Shown here piece after piece: positions 11,428 through 23,099 of a stretch of 64,000 nt of DNA. How positions within the stretch are numbered: the first letter of the stretch is position 1; every line of letters starts with the position of its first letter. The notes beneath the pieces were generated by a model, which saw nothing but the letters and a program-made list of their open reading frames with translations, was not told the DNA's origin and made no database searches. The stretch is from Coptis chinensis (Eukaryota > Streptophyta > Magnoliopsida > Ranunculales > Ranunculaceae), in contig CM027377.1 of assembly GCA_015680905.1 (NCBI GenBank), positions 18,624,501 to 18,688,500 of the forward strand, in the 5' to 3' direction. The position numbers and the translations under genes were made by a program.

Positions 11428-11434
11428 CTTTATA
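11428..11434 (-). promoter_or_regulatory. Putative TATA box of gene 1
   Basis: TATAAAG on the minus strand, about 50 bp upstream of the chosen ATG (11377). A second AT-rich TATATAC lies about 20 bp further up. Gene 2 has a TATAAAA at a similar distance, which supports the short 5' leader. Confidence 0.45.
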
Positions 11435-12375
11435 GAGTTCAAATGTGTATATATTACGACATAAGATTTCATTAATGTAATGATTTAGTTGACTTTGTGA
11501 ATGCAATTTCTTTAAAATATGCAAGCCAAATAAATTACGGAATGTCAATACGTAACATTAAGCTGAACAAATTCCATTTTTCTACGCACCTACTACTTGC
11601 AAAAATGCAACTAAAACTACATGTCTACATGAGGCTATGGTTTCACGTTGACTAGGCCGGAACTAGGATGACCCTCACACCTGGTAAACCGTGCTCTCCA
11701 GTCCGTGTAATATTGATAACTTTTTTAACTTATGCCGTAAAAGTCTGTAAATCTGTTATTTGAGGCTGGGCTCAGAAGAGAAATTCTCATGGAAATGAAA
11801 ATTTTCATCTGGTTTATTTACTTTACTGGTTAAGTGTTCTGTAGCAGAAGAGAAAGAACTGACATGAATTGTATTCACCCCAAGAGCGAGCAAGAACTGG
11901 TATCTTCCGATATCTGTTAATGCCAACATACTTATAAGATGTCCAACTGATAACCATAGTGAAAACAATCAAAGCAAAACCACAACAATATTGGCATTTA
12001 AGGCTATGATCGAGCAAACTCTAATTTGATTGGCCCATGCCTCTATAAACTAGTGAACTGGGACTGGTTCATCAAAATTTTATTTCAGTCCATTACAAGA
12101 GTACAAGATGCAGCAACTTCATAGTTGATAAAGAATTGTTAGCAAATGAAGCTATATATTGTTTAGATCAATTTATTGGATATCAAAGTCTTCTCTTAAT
12201 CTTTTCATCTACATACAGGCGTCATCTCAATCCTATTCGTTGAAGAGAGCAACACGCCAAAGCTAGTGTAATTTATATTGCTAATAGTCAATTGAAACAT
12301 AACAAACATAACTGATGAGCAAACTCAAATTGACCAGGTTTGTTGATCCACGGCTTTGCTAAAAAACCTGTGTTT
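11435..12375. other. Upstream region of gene 1, no gene seen
   Basis: About 0.9 kb of AT-rich DNA with no recognisable open frame or repeat boundary. It is presumably the distal promoter of gene 1. Confidence 0.5.
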
Positions 12376-12384
12376 TAAATGTAT

Positions 12385-12782
12385 GAAAATGATTAAAAAG
12401 GTATCCAACTTTTAGTTTTTTTACAATATGGGGACTAAACTTTTTTTTCTGTCAAATTGGAGACCAAACTTTTTAATTTTTGCTGAATGTGGGGACCAGC
12501 CATTAATGTAGTCTAAATTTCACTTTTCATTTGTTTTCATAATTCACAAATTATATACATTGTTATACACTTTCTTATCAAAGTATATCCATGTTACAAC
12601 CTCATGACCATAGAAATTAATTCAAACTGTGAAACACCGTGTGAGAAATTTAGATGTCATGTTATACATATCCCCACATTGCAAAAATTAAAAAGTTTGG
12701 TCTCCAATTTGACAAAAAAAAAAGTTTAGTCCCAATATTGCCAAAACTGGTAAAGTTCGATACCCTTTTTAGTCGTTTTTCG
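12385..12782. mobile_element. Mutator-like MITE with long terminal inverted repeats
   Basis: The two ends form imperfect inverted repeats of about 115 bp. The left one holds GGGGACTAAAC and TTGGAGACCAAACTTTTTAA, and the right one holds their reverse complements. A perfect 9-bp direct repeat, TAAATGTAT, flanks the element (12376-12384 and 12783-12791). Long inverted repeats with 9-bp target copies are characteristic of Mutator-like elements. At 398 bp and without an open frame it is non-autonomous. Confidence 0.85.
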
Positions 12783-12791
12783 TAAATGTAT

Positions 12792-13100
12792 ATATTGGAA
12801 TATAATTTTTTCAACAAGAACAAACAGTGAATATAAAAAAAGGCCGAGCCGGCGGATCAATCAGCTCTTTTTTAAGGTTGTTTCGCCACGTTTTCTTCTC
12901 TATGCATTGCACTCACGTCAACCTCCGAGGGATACAACGATCGGTTATTACTCTTCTCTATTTACTGCACACACACCAAAGAAGAAAAGGAAGAACAATG
13001 AGACTGATCTTATGATTGCCCAAAAACGTAGTTTAGAAAGTAGTTTTGCAGATACTGTATAGGCTGCCGATAGAGGAGTATATATATAGAGACAAGAAAC
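12792..13100. repeat. Paralogous block, left half (copy at about 42280-42592)
   Basis: The sequence matches 42280-42592 at roughly 85-90 percent by eye, from GGAATATAAT to AGACAAGAAAC. It continues at 14485 after the hAT insertion. It holds no recognised gene and appears to be duplicated flanking DNA. Confidence 0.8.
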
Positions 13101-14476
13101 TAGTGTCGGCCTTGAGGCAAAGCCACACAAGCAAGCGCTTTGGGCCCCCATTATTTTGGCAAAGTAAGGGGCCACCAGTCCACCATTAGAGTCCACTGAG
13201 CTAATTTAGCGCACCTTGTAATATACACTTACTAATATGAACAATATAATTATAGGCTTAATTGAAGCTTATATATGGCTAATGAAATTATTAAATTCAC
13301 TTGCTATTTCATAGATTACGAAGTCAAAATATGCATAAAATCTTATTTGTTACATAAAACAAAAAGGAATTCGACTAAAAAGAGGAGAAAACAAATAATA
13401 ACGTGAGGCAAAAAATGCATCGATTTTTGTTTTTGACATGTGAATGAACACATATAAGCAGTGGCGGAGCGAGGGGGGCCCAGAGTACGCCATGGCTCAC
13501 TCTGGATTCCAACCAAAAAAAATACTACTAGTACTTGCTACAGTCTTGGTAAAAAACTTTGACCAATAACCTACTATTGTCTCTTTTGTCCATAGAATAA
13601 AACATCTCCTTTGCTGATATTGGGTGTGTATAGGGGATATGGTAATTTCCACCCAATTGATTTCAATATGTTTTATCTATGGAAACATATATATGGGTCC
13701 AAACTCACACCCACTAAAGTTATGTACGTACATTTACAAAAATAAGTGCGTTTATAAAAACAAAAACGTTTGCATGTGCAAAAAAGAAAACTACCCTGGT
13801 AAGCCTTATATCCAATCACTCATGCTCCTCCAATTGTTAAGAAGCATATGGAAATGGACATTAGAACAGGTGACATTTCACATGTTAACAGGAGAAAAGG
13901 GAAAAAAAGGGAAATAAAGATTTAAAGATAGACAACTTCTTCAAAAATTATTATATATAAATTAATAAGACTAGAGTAACAAATACTTAAAATGAATTAT
14001 CCTATCCAATTAATTATATTATTTAGCCCAATAAACTAATTAACCTAGCTGACTAGTGGTGGTGATCCTACACTTTCAAAATTGGAAATCTCCATTATTA
14101 TGTAAATTAACGTAAATTGATGATTGGATAAAGGCTTAATTACAGAAACATACAATGTACTTAGATCCTCTTAACACTTGTATCAATATACAATTTTTTT
14201 AACAAACATATCAATATACTATGCCCGATTTACAAAAATAACAAGTATGTTAATCCTTGGATAAATTAACAATTGTTTGTTTACGTAAAAAAATAATTAT
14301 CTAAAATTCATTAAAAAAAAAGCAAATCGACGTGTACACAAACTATTTAATTTGTGTCGCAAACTTGTAGTGCTCACACCGGCTCACCCTGGAACAAATT
14401 CCTGGCTCCACCACTGCATATAAGGCTACATTTTAAGAGTTGGCTTCGGGACACCAGAAACTCAGGGCCGGCGCTG
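13101..14476. mobile_element. Non-autonomous hAT element (outer), interrupted by a second hAT
   Basis: The outer ends are imperfect inverted repeats: left TAGTGTCGGCCTTGAG, right end in reverse complement CAGCGCCGGCCCTGAG. They are flanked by an 8-bp direct repeat CAAGAAAC / CAAGAAAT (13093-13100, 14477-14484). The paralogous site near 42.58 kb has one CAAGAAAC and no insertion. Without the nested element it would be about 410 bp, with no coding capacity. An 8-bp target copy fits the hAT superfamily. Confidence 0.8.
13459..14416. mobile_element. Non-autonomous hAT element (inner), nested in the outer one
   Basis: Terminal inverted repeats are CAGTGGCGGAGCGAGG on the left and, in reverse complement, CAGTGGTGGAGCCAGG on the right. 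A perfect 8-bp target duplication CATATAAG lies at 13451-13458 and 14417-14424. The element is 958 bp, AT-rich inside, with no transposase frame seen, and is younger than the element it interrupts. Confidence 0.88.
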
Positions 14477-14484
14477 CAAGAAAT

Positions 14485-14700
14485 GTGGAGCACTAGTAGA
14501 TCTGTTTTTGTAAGGAATTGTTTCAGTTTTCCTATAGGGATTGGAGTCTACTAGTTTACTACGTTTCTGTTTGCCAATCCATATCCAATTCTGTTTCCAA
14601 CCCTATCAAGAAACATGTTTACCAAAAAAAAGATAATGGATCAAAGAGCCCAAGCCCAAGTCCACCTCTTGTTTTATTCAAAATAACACAACAATCCCCT
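14485..14700. repeat. Paralogous block, right half (copy at about 42593-42790)
   Basis: From TTCAGTTTTCCTATAGGGAT onward the sequence matches 42600-42790 with small differences. Together with 12792-13100 it reconstitutes one continuous block at the second location. Confidence 0.75.
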
Positions 14701-17199
14701 ACTTATTTTTGATAAAAACAAAATATCTATATAATAAGATAAGGTTTTTTTTTCCACTAAAAGACAAAATAACATACAAAGGACGGCTCAGATTTGTTTG
14801 AACAAGATCAAACGGTGTTGTGTGGGCTTGATTTTTTCTTGCATGTTTTTAAAAGAAATTCAAATTTGTATCTGTAGCGTGCGGTTGGTAAATAGACGTT
14901 CAGTCAATGGTAGCTCGAGGGTTGAATCGTTATTTTGGTATATTTAGTTTTCATTTTAAGTTTGAAGCTTTGAGATTTTTCAACCGGGTTGGTTTTGCCA
15001 CTGGTTTTTTGAGATGGAGGCTAAAAATAGAAGAAAGAGGAGAATAAAGTAAAGTAAAGCCTTTTGCTTTTTGTTCCCAACTAAAGTTAAAAAGTTGGCT
15101 CACGGTATTTTTATTTTTTTTGGTAACTATTTTGTTTCTGGCACGTGGTACTATTTTGAAGGAGGCAAATTAGACTTTGGTTATTATTGAATTAATGAAC
15201 CTTTTTCCAATTTTCTTAACAAATATGCCATTTAATAGAAAAAAAATCTATATCATCAATACAAAAATAACTAAATATATTTTATATATTATATAAGAGG
15301 CTTTGAAAGCTAAAGGCGGTTAAAATTGGTTTTTGGAGCTAATAGGTCGAGGGTGATATGCAATTAATCGGATATACGAATGTATATATTTGGCCCTTTT
15401 CAAAATTTATAATAGTATAATAATATAAAATATTTCTAAATAGTTATTAGCGATCCAATCACATTTAACCAACTCAATCTTAGAGTACTACAGAGATATC
15501 AAACCCAACAATTATATTAAATATTTAAATAAATAAGAGGAGATAAGGGATAATATATTGGGATAATACAATAATTTGTTTATTTAACTTTCGTTAAGGA
15601 TGATAAAATAAGTAAACTCTTAGCTTTGTTTGTTGATTATGCCTTTTATTATAAATCCGGTTTAAGAATCCAACAATTTGTTAATTTTACGTTATATTTT
15701 TGGATGGAGAACCGATATTTTCAGGTGATTTATTTTTGGTTTAGTGAGAATGGTCATCTCAGCCAATTAATCACTCACTCAATCGATAAAATTTATCGGT
15801 TTATAAGCGATATACGATTAATCGGCCGATATTGATAGCATAGCTTGGAAGGCACTTTAGATTACATAGCATTTCAAGGTAAACACTTTCACGCTCCCAC
15901 TCTCGCTCTCCATCCTTTTTCATGTTATGGTGACTAAGGTCTTCACCCTACATTGGTTGAAAATCTATATATTAGTCCATCATGCAACTTTATTTTCGAA
16001 GATGACATTTTCTTTCAATCTAAAGCGTGTCAAATGTGCGTCGATGAGTACCTTTAAGATGGACACGACTTATGATGTTTCATTGTGGGAGTAAAGTCCT
16101 TCAAGCCAAACTATGGACTGCTGGTGAGAAAGCTAGAAATCCAGTATTTATCCCAAAAATAATATATTTGGATCCCTCACATTTGGAGTTGTCTTTCAAA
16201 CTATATATCAAGGCAACAATTCCCCATTCGACTAGCTTATGTCATGACAATTAGTAAATCGAATGGGCATTCAGTGAGACATTGATTTGAGAACACCAAA
16301 TTTTAGTCATAGACAATTCTATGTGGCCATGTCAAGATATGTTTCTTCAAAAACAATATATGCAAAAATTGTACCACAAATATCGTATGCCCAGGACATT
16401 AATAATACTAATGAGAAAAGGTGAGTGAGAAATTAAAGATGATGATTTATGGTTATAGTTATGATTAATAAAATTGAGAACAGTCTTATTAATGCTGTGT
16501 AATATTTCTTTGATCTTGAGGTGGCGTTACAATAAATGTTTACTATAACATAAACAAAACATCCATGGATAATGTGTTGGATTCATATGTGTATCCCTTT
16601 ATTTCAAAGGTCTCTCTTTCAAAACCTGAGTATATTTCTTGATAGTTGCTGAATTCCATTTTCTCTTCAATATATTTGCCTACAATGGCGTTTGGGCTCT
16701 TTGGGTTTATGCTCTTAATTCAAGGCTTTCTCCCCTTATTTGTTTCTCACTCTGATATGCCTTGATTTAATTAAGGTGTTGTAAGCGATAAGTGCAACAA
16801 GTTGGTTTGTGAGAAATGAAATACATAGAATTGTCATAAACCCACTTGAGTGTTGAGTGTTTCGATGACATGGCTATGAAGTATAAAACTGCTGGAAATG
16901 AGTAGTGCATTTTACATATCCCTATCTTTATAATAAGCTTATAACATGGATTCATTACTGCCATGAAAATTGTCTCTTGGGGTGTTGTTTAAATACAATG
17001 TGTCTTGAGTGCCATCTGGCATGGGCATTAACTAGTAAAATATATTTAAGGGCAATCAATATCAGTTTCAACATGTTATGCATAAATGAAGGTGTCCAAG
17101 ACTTAAACCTTTACGTAGTGAAAATTACTCAAAGTATAAGAGTCATAAGTGACTAAGTCTTAAACTTAGGTCTTGAGTATACAATAAGTTAGAATCATG
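14701..17199. other. AT-rich intergenic DNA, no gene recognised
   Basis: About 2.5 kb of low-complexity AT-rich sequence. Short open frames (15626-15835, 16905-17156 and others) show no recognisable domain and are probably chance. No element boundaries could be proved. Confidence 0.5.
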
Positions 17200-17529
17200 C
17201 ATAACACATCCAGTGTTCTCCTTTCATGTCCTGCACATTAAAGGCCCTGTGCTATCTTCCTGGATTCGTGAATAATTATGAGAATCAGCCCTCATTCTCA
17301 TAGAAAGCGGCCTGTACTTTCACATTCACTAGGTGAGTCTATCAAGAGTGCTCCTGTAGCTATGCACTCCACCCATAAAGACCATAAAACTTCATTAAGA
17401 GTTTTCCCAAAAAAGTCAACCTATGTAATCGCTTCAGGATATCATGCATTTTATTAATCAAGCATGAAATGATTAATAAACAACAATGCATGTCTCACAA
17501 CCAACATTCTATGACTTGTTCTTCCCTTT

Positions 17530-18440
17530 TAACCTAGTTCTTGGGATCTCCAGTCCCTAGGTTGGGTTACCATCATAGATGTTTATCTTTCAATTGGCTT
17601 CAGTCCCATGCCAGTAGAACAGTCCACATTGTATCTCTGGCCAGAGCTTTGGTTTGTGAATCTGCAAGGTTATCTTCAGATCTCACAAAATCAAAATAAT
17701 ATGGACTCTCTCAGTAATAGCTGTAATGCTATCAACAAAGTATCATTGTAACTAATACCGTCTATCTTATACTAGTATATAAGTAAGAAGGTCTTGTACT
17801 CAACTAGCTTCTTCACTCGTACTAGCCAAAGCAATAATCTCAAACTCCATAGCATACTATGTTATAATGGTCTTTTTCTTGAACTTCCAAGATACAACAC
17901 CTCCACTAATGCTAAACACATAGCCACTGGTGATCTTGGAGTCTTCTGAAAGGATGTTCCAATCCGAATCTATTGCCTACTAGTGTACCTGCAAATAACA
18001 CCTAATGCATAGGCAATGTCAGGTCTTATACAATCTGTAGCATATCTCAAACTACCAATGATACTTGCATGTTCCTTTTGATTCACAAGTTCACCATTAT
18101 TCACAAATAATTTAACACAGGGATCAAAAGGAGTACTCTGATCAATGTCGAAGTAGTTATACTTCTTCAACATTTTTTCAATGTAGTGTGACTGATCCAA
18201 CCATATGCCATCAGATGATCTTGTAATTTTGATTCCCAACATTACATTAGCCTTACCTAAGTCTTTCATATCAAAGTTATAAGACAACAGGTTCTTGGTC
18301 TCTTTAACAACATGTAAATTAGAACCAAAGATTAGTAGATCATCAACATATAAGCATATAATAACACATATCCTATCAGAATACTTATAATAAAAGCATT
18401 TGTCACTTTCATTTATCTTGAACCCACTGGTAATGATAAA
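17530..18440 (-). pseudogene. copia pol remnant: end of reverse transcriptase and RNase H
   Basis: The open piece 17970-18287 reads F-D-M-K-D-L-G-K-A-N-V-M-L-G-I-K-I, then I-I-G-S-L-R-Y-A and C-I-R-P-D-I-A-Y-A. These are standard copia motifs after the YVDD box. A degenerate Y-x-D-D region (minus strand, near 18325-18345: L-L-I-F-G-S-N after a D-D-L) lies just upstream. RNase H motifs downstream are broken by stops, ending in a N-L-A-D-S-Q-T-K remnant near 17660. Confidence 0.75.
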
Positions 18441-18445
18441 GTTAT

Positions 18446-18890
18446 TGTAAGTACCCTCCGTTCTGCACTACAGTACACGTGTCCACACACTAGGTCATAC
18501 TCTATCAACTCGTACCAATCCATCAGAACGTACTAATGACCCAAACCTAGGTCGTCCCACGCATCAACCATATATGGAAGCAAATCATCTAGCGCAATCC
18601 TGGAGCTCAGTCAACATACCAATCAAGGAGACATTTACTTTGTAACATCAGAGTAATGGCGAATCATCAAGATAGCACACAATGTGGATCTACACTTCAT
18701 AATGGCCTGAAGCAAATAAGGAAAGTCAGCTCAAACATCTATAAGTAGATAGAGATGAACTACGTAAGGCTTGATTCAAGTTTACCCCGAGAAACTTGAT
18801 ATGTAGGCAACTCTTATCCCAAGAAGAGTGTAGCCATTCTTTATCAAACAGAACATCAGGTCGTTGTCCCCTAAACACCAAACCTTTACA
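18446..18890 (+). repeat. 5' LTR of gypsy element 1
   Basis: The LTR starts TGTAAGTACCC and ends CCTTTACA, 445 bp. It is the same length as the 3' LTR, with scattered substitutions. Confidence 0.88.
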
Positions 18891-18907
18891 TTGGCGCCGT
18901 CTGTCGG
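18891..18907 (+). promoter_or_regulatory. Primer-binding site of gypsy element 1
   Basis: TTGGCGCCGTCTGTCGG directly follows the 5' LTR. A TGGCGCC start is common for plant gypsy primer sites. I did not assign the tRNA with certainty. Confidence 0.75.
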
Positions 18908-18973
18908 TTCATTTCCTTAAGAAAAGAACACACACTCTTTTCTCAAGCTCAAGGCCGGGTCGGAAAAACCACC

Positions 18974-20268
18974 ATGGACCCCTCACTTCAGATGTTAGCA
19001 GATTAGATGAAGACGCTCTAGGAGGCCTTCATCACATTATAACAAGAAAACCAAACGATGCGCGAGAAAGCGACCTCCAATGCCAACAACGACACTCCAG
19101 ACGCAGTGGAGAACAATGCCGTCACAGCCCTCACCACACCACCAATCAAAGGTTAGAAGACTTTGCACAAAGGTTGGAGAAGTCGAACGACAAGACTAGC
19201 GCGATCCAAATCGCTCAGAAAATACTCCAGACGTACAAGGCGTCACCATTCACCACTGAAATCAGGGACAAGCAGCCTCCCTCAGAATTTATCCAACTAA
19301 AGTTCTCGCTGTACGACGGTAGCTTGTGTCCAGGCTAGCACGTAGCCCGCTTCAGCCAGACTCTCACACTCTATAACGCTCCAGAGTATGACTACCTGAA
19401 GTGCAAGCTCTTTCCAGCCAATCTGAAGGACGGAGCTTTAGAATAGTTCTACACGCTCACTCTTGATTCAATCAGCAACTTCGACAAGCTAGCTGAGATG
19501 TTCCCAGCAGAGTTCGTCCATAATAGGAAGAAGCAAGCCGACCTGGACTCCTTGTTTCAACTCAAGCAAGCACATGGCAAGACAATCCGCATTTTCCTAG
19601 GACGTTTCAAGAAGGAACTCCTCTCAATGGAGCCAGGCCTAAAAGACAGCTTTGCAACTTTTGCATTCACCAACGCTCTCCTAGACGACTCCGACCTAGC
19701 AGGATCTCTAATGCGCAACAAACCAGAATGCTTAGAAGACCTGTACCACAGAATTGACAAGTACATCAAGTACGAAGAATGGCTGGCCTAGCACAAGGGC
19801 AAAGAAGTCATCGCAGTAAGCGACAAGCAAGGACCCAAAGAAAACAATCACCATTTAGGCAACACCACCACCACCACCACCATCACCACCACCACCAACA
19901 ACAACAAAGGCTTCAGCTCCCACAAGCCCTCCTATATAAAAATGGAATTCTCCAACTTCTCTAGGATGCCAAGCCAGATCCTAAAGAAAATATATACAAC
20001 ACCATACTTCAAGCCCAACATCAATAAGGTGATCGCCATCCCAGAACGTCCATATTGCCATTTTCACAAACTCCACCACCATGACACCAATGAATGTTGG
20101 AGCCTCAAGCACTACCTCCAAGACTTGGTCGAAGAGGGCAAACTTAAAGAGTTCCTGCTAGAAAGCGACCTCAGACATAAGCTGGATGCCAACCTCCGCA
20201 GAAGCAAGAGTCGAGCCATGAGCGACCTACCACGGCCGAAGCAAAGCGCGGAACGACCGACGATCTAA
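18974..20268 (+). pseudogene. gag of gypsy element 1 (capsid plus basic, His-rich tail)
   Basis: An ATG at 18974 is in a good context, but the main gag frame is another one: 19498-19791 and its upstream continuation from about 19140. It contains L-K-F-S-L-Y-D-G-S near 19300, then F-V-H-N-R-K-K-Q and L-F-Q-L-K-Q-A-H-G-K-T-I-R-I-F-L-G-R-F near 19520-19600, the retrotransposon-gag signature. TAG codons interrupt it (19336-19338, and one at 19444-19446 at a position where Trp is usual). A CAC/CAA-rich run at about 19861-19915 would encode a polyhistidine-glutamine tract. The zinc-knuckle-like C-H-F-H-K-L-H-H-H-D-T-N-E-C-W lies near 20056-20100 (frame of 19942-20268). Confidence 0.7.
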
Positions 20269-20497
20269 ATCTCCAGGTCGGTCGAGGCACAACAGGAGAC
20301 ATCACTCCTCCGACCATGACGAGGAAAAAGTAATCAACATGATTACCGACACCTCCAACGACGAAACCTTAGGTCGGGAAAATCGCAGACAGGTAGGAGC
20401 GCTTCAAGAAATCTACCACCTCTCCCACAAAGCTGAGGTGATCAATCCCTCAAAAAACAACAACAATTTCATTCACTGAAGAAGATCTAGACAAGGT

Positions 20498-20896
20498 GTG
20501 CCTACCCACAATGATGCCCTGGTAATACACGTCAAAATTAACGGGTGGACAGTCAAAAGAGTCCTCATCGATCCAAGTAGCTCGTGTGACATACTTTTCT
20601 ATCAAACATACAAGTATATGCACCTGCCAGACTCGGTGATGATAGAGTCAAATGCACCATTCTATGGATTCAATGGAGACCTCACAGATGTCATTGGAGA
20701 CGCCATCTTACCAGTCTCCATTGGAGAAAAAGAGGACATGGTAAAAACTTCAACACGCTTCAGTGTAATCGATGTCAAGTCGTCCTACACAGCCATCTTA
20801 GGACACCGATGGATTCACAAGATCCAAGTAATTCTATCAACCCTACACCAAGTCCTGCGCGTGGTTCCCCGGACCCTGAGGCATCATGGAGCTTAG
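20498..20896 (+). pseudogene. Retroviral-type aspartic protease of gypsy element 1
   Basis: The frame reads H-N-D-A-L-V-I-H-V-K-I-N-G-W-T-V, then V-L-I-D-P-S-S-S-C-D-I-L-F. Here the usual D-G/T-G-S-S catalytic motif is altered to D-P-S-S-S. A second block, A-I-L-G-H-R-W-I-H, matches the conserved protease end of plant gypsy elements. The upstream junction with gag is broken by frameshifts. It is probably inactive. Confidence 0.72.
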
Positions 20897-21099
20897 AAGC
20901 CACTAACTAGAAGCTCACAGATGCAATCACGTCAGCACAACAACCACGCCCAAGCCTTAGGTCGTCGAAGGCAAAGACGTCCTAAAGAAGCAAGATCCTC
21001 AAGCTTCCAGCCCTCTAACATCAGCAGCAGACAAGCTCAAAGGGAAACAAGCACAAATAGAACCAGGAGAAAAAGTTAATCCGGGCACAGATGATGACC

Positions 21100-22990
21100 C
21101 AAAATTTATTTATGTAGGGGCTGATTTAGACCCCAAGCTCAAGGAGCAACTTGTCAAATTTCTATCTCTCAATTAAGATGTTTTTGCTTGGTTGTATATC
21201 GATATGCCAGGAATCGACCCTCAGGTCACTTGCCACAAATTAAACGTCAATCCAAATGTAAAGCTTATCAAACAACGACCTAGGAAGCTTGCACTCAAAT
21301 TTCAAAAAGCCATCAACGAAGAGATAGAAAAGCTCAAAAATGTTGGATTCATCAAAGAAGTCGAATATTCGACCTGGCTAGCTAACATCATAGCCGTTCC
21401 TAAGAAAAATGGCTAGGTACGACTCTACATATACTTCACTAACGTCAACAAGCATTGCCCTAAGGACAATTTTTCCCTACCAAGGATCGACATACTGGTA
21501 GATCAAACTTGTGGACATGAACTCCTATCGTTGATGGACGCATACAGTGGGTACAATCAAATACCACTTGTAGAGGAAGAACAGGAAAAGACGTCCTTCA
21601 TAATCGAACAAAGAGCGTTCTGCTACAACGTCCTACCATTCAGCTTGAAGAACGCAAGCGCGACCTACCAAAGACTTGTCACAAAGATGTTCAAAGACTT
21701 GCTGGGCGACACTATGGAAGTCTACATAGATGACATGGTAGTCAAAAACGAAAATGCTAAAGATCACATTTCTCACCTACAAGAAGCCTTTGAAAGACTG
21801 TGCCAAAACAAAATGAAGCTCAACCCAACAAAATGTGTATTTGGGGTAGCTTCAGGAAAATTCCTAGGCTACCTCGTTTCACAAAGGCGCATCGAAGCAA
21901 ACCCAGAATAGATACAAGCTCTCCTTGAGATGCCAAAACCAACTTCCAAGCAAAAATCTACAAGGTATCTAGCATGATTTTAGCCCTCAACAGATTCATC
22001 TCATGTGCATCTGACAAGTACAAACCATTCCTGTAAATATTGAAGAACGGCTCAACATTCACATGGACAGACGAATCCCACAAAGCTTTCAATGACACAA
22101 AAAACTTACATCAACCCCGCACAACGTCTGTCCGGTCTAAGGAGACAGCGGGGCTTTACGGGCTTTAGCGACCAACTTTGTCTTTGTTTCGGTTCTCTTT
22201 CGCGACAACGAGGGAATCAAAAAGTCAGTCTACTTCACCAACAAGACGTTGGAAGATTCAGAAAAACATTACTCCCCGATGGAGAAAACAATGTTAGCTT
22301 TGTTGTACTCCGCTCGAAAGTTTCGACCTTACTTCTAAGCTCACAGCATCAGGGTCATCACAGATGTACCCATCAAACAAGTCTTGAGTTCTAACAACAA
22401 AACAGCCCGCATGGCCAAATGGGCTGAAGAACTCCACGAACATCACATCGACTTTGTTCCCGAATGTCTCGCAAATGTCGGTCGTTGCTGATTTCTTGGC
22501 AAGCTTCCCCATTGAAGATATCAACTAGGAACTCGAGCCAATCACTTCATTTCATCAACCATCCAACCCAGACACTTGACACCTCTATGTAAATGGAGCA
22601 TGCAACAATAGTGATAGTGGACTGGGGGCTGTATTAACTTAACCAGAAGGAACACAACTACAAAAGTCGATCAAGATCGATTTTGCAACATCCAACAACG
22701 AAGCGGAATATGAAGCATTAATCACAGGCCTCCGCATAACACAACAACAACAAGTTCAGAAACTTAAAGCTCATAGTGACTCACAACTAATCGTCAAACA
22801 GATCACCAAAGAGTATATAACAAACGGAGCAAATCTAGCCAAAAACGCTCAGGTCGTCAATGACATCATCAGCTCGTTCAAAACATTCTCCTTGGAACAC
22901 ATTCATCGAGAGGATAACAGGTATGCAGACAGCTTGGCTTTCTTAGCCTCGAAGACCCAAGAGACATGTCCAACCACAGTCTACATTGAC
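21100..22990 (+). pseudogene. Reverse transcriptase and RNase H of gypsy element 1
   Basis: RT begins with the D-M-P-G-I-D-P block near 21203 and continues with Y-S-T-W-L-A-N-I-I-A-V-P-K-K-N-G (21366-21413). A TAG follows where the family has Trp or Lys. Then come D-A-Y-S-G-Y-N-Q-I (near 21536) and the catalytic Y-I-D-D (21723-21734). A TAG at 21908 ends the long frame. RNase H is spread over several frames from about 22130: a T-N-K-T-L-E-D-S-E block near 22240, D-L-Y-V-N-G-A near 22575 and E-A-E-Y-E-A-L-I near 22700. Most in-frame stops differ from a sense codon by one C-to-T or G-to-A change. Confidence 0.75.
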
Positions 22991-23099
22991 ATCTTGGAGA
23001 GGCCCGCATACTAGCAAGAAAGTGTCAACAGCCTCACAGACTTTCAGCCCTCATCCGAAAAAGAGATCACTCAATCTTGGATAGGCCCATTTCTGAAAT

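Noticed and set aside
12385..12782. Long near-perfect hairpin considered as a microRNA precursor
   Set aside because: The 9-bp flanking direct repeats and 115-bp inverted ends identify a Mutator-like MITE. Small RNAs could still arise from it, but nothing in the sequence points to a specific miRNA.
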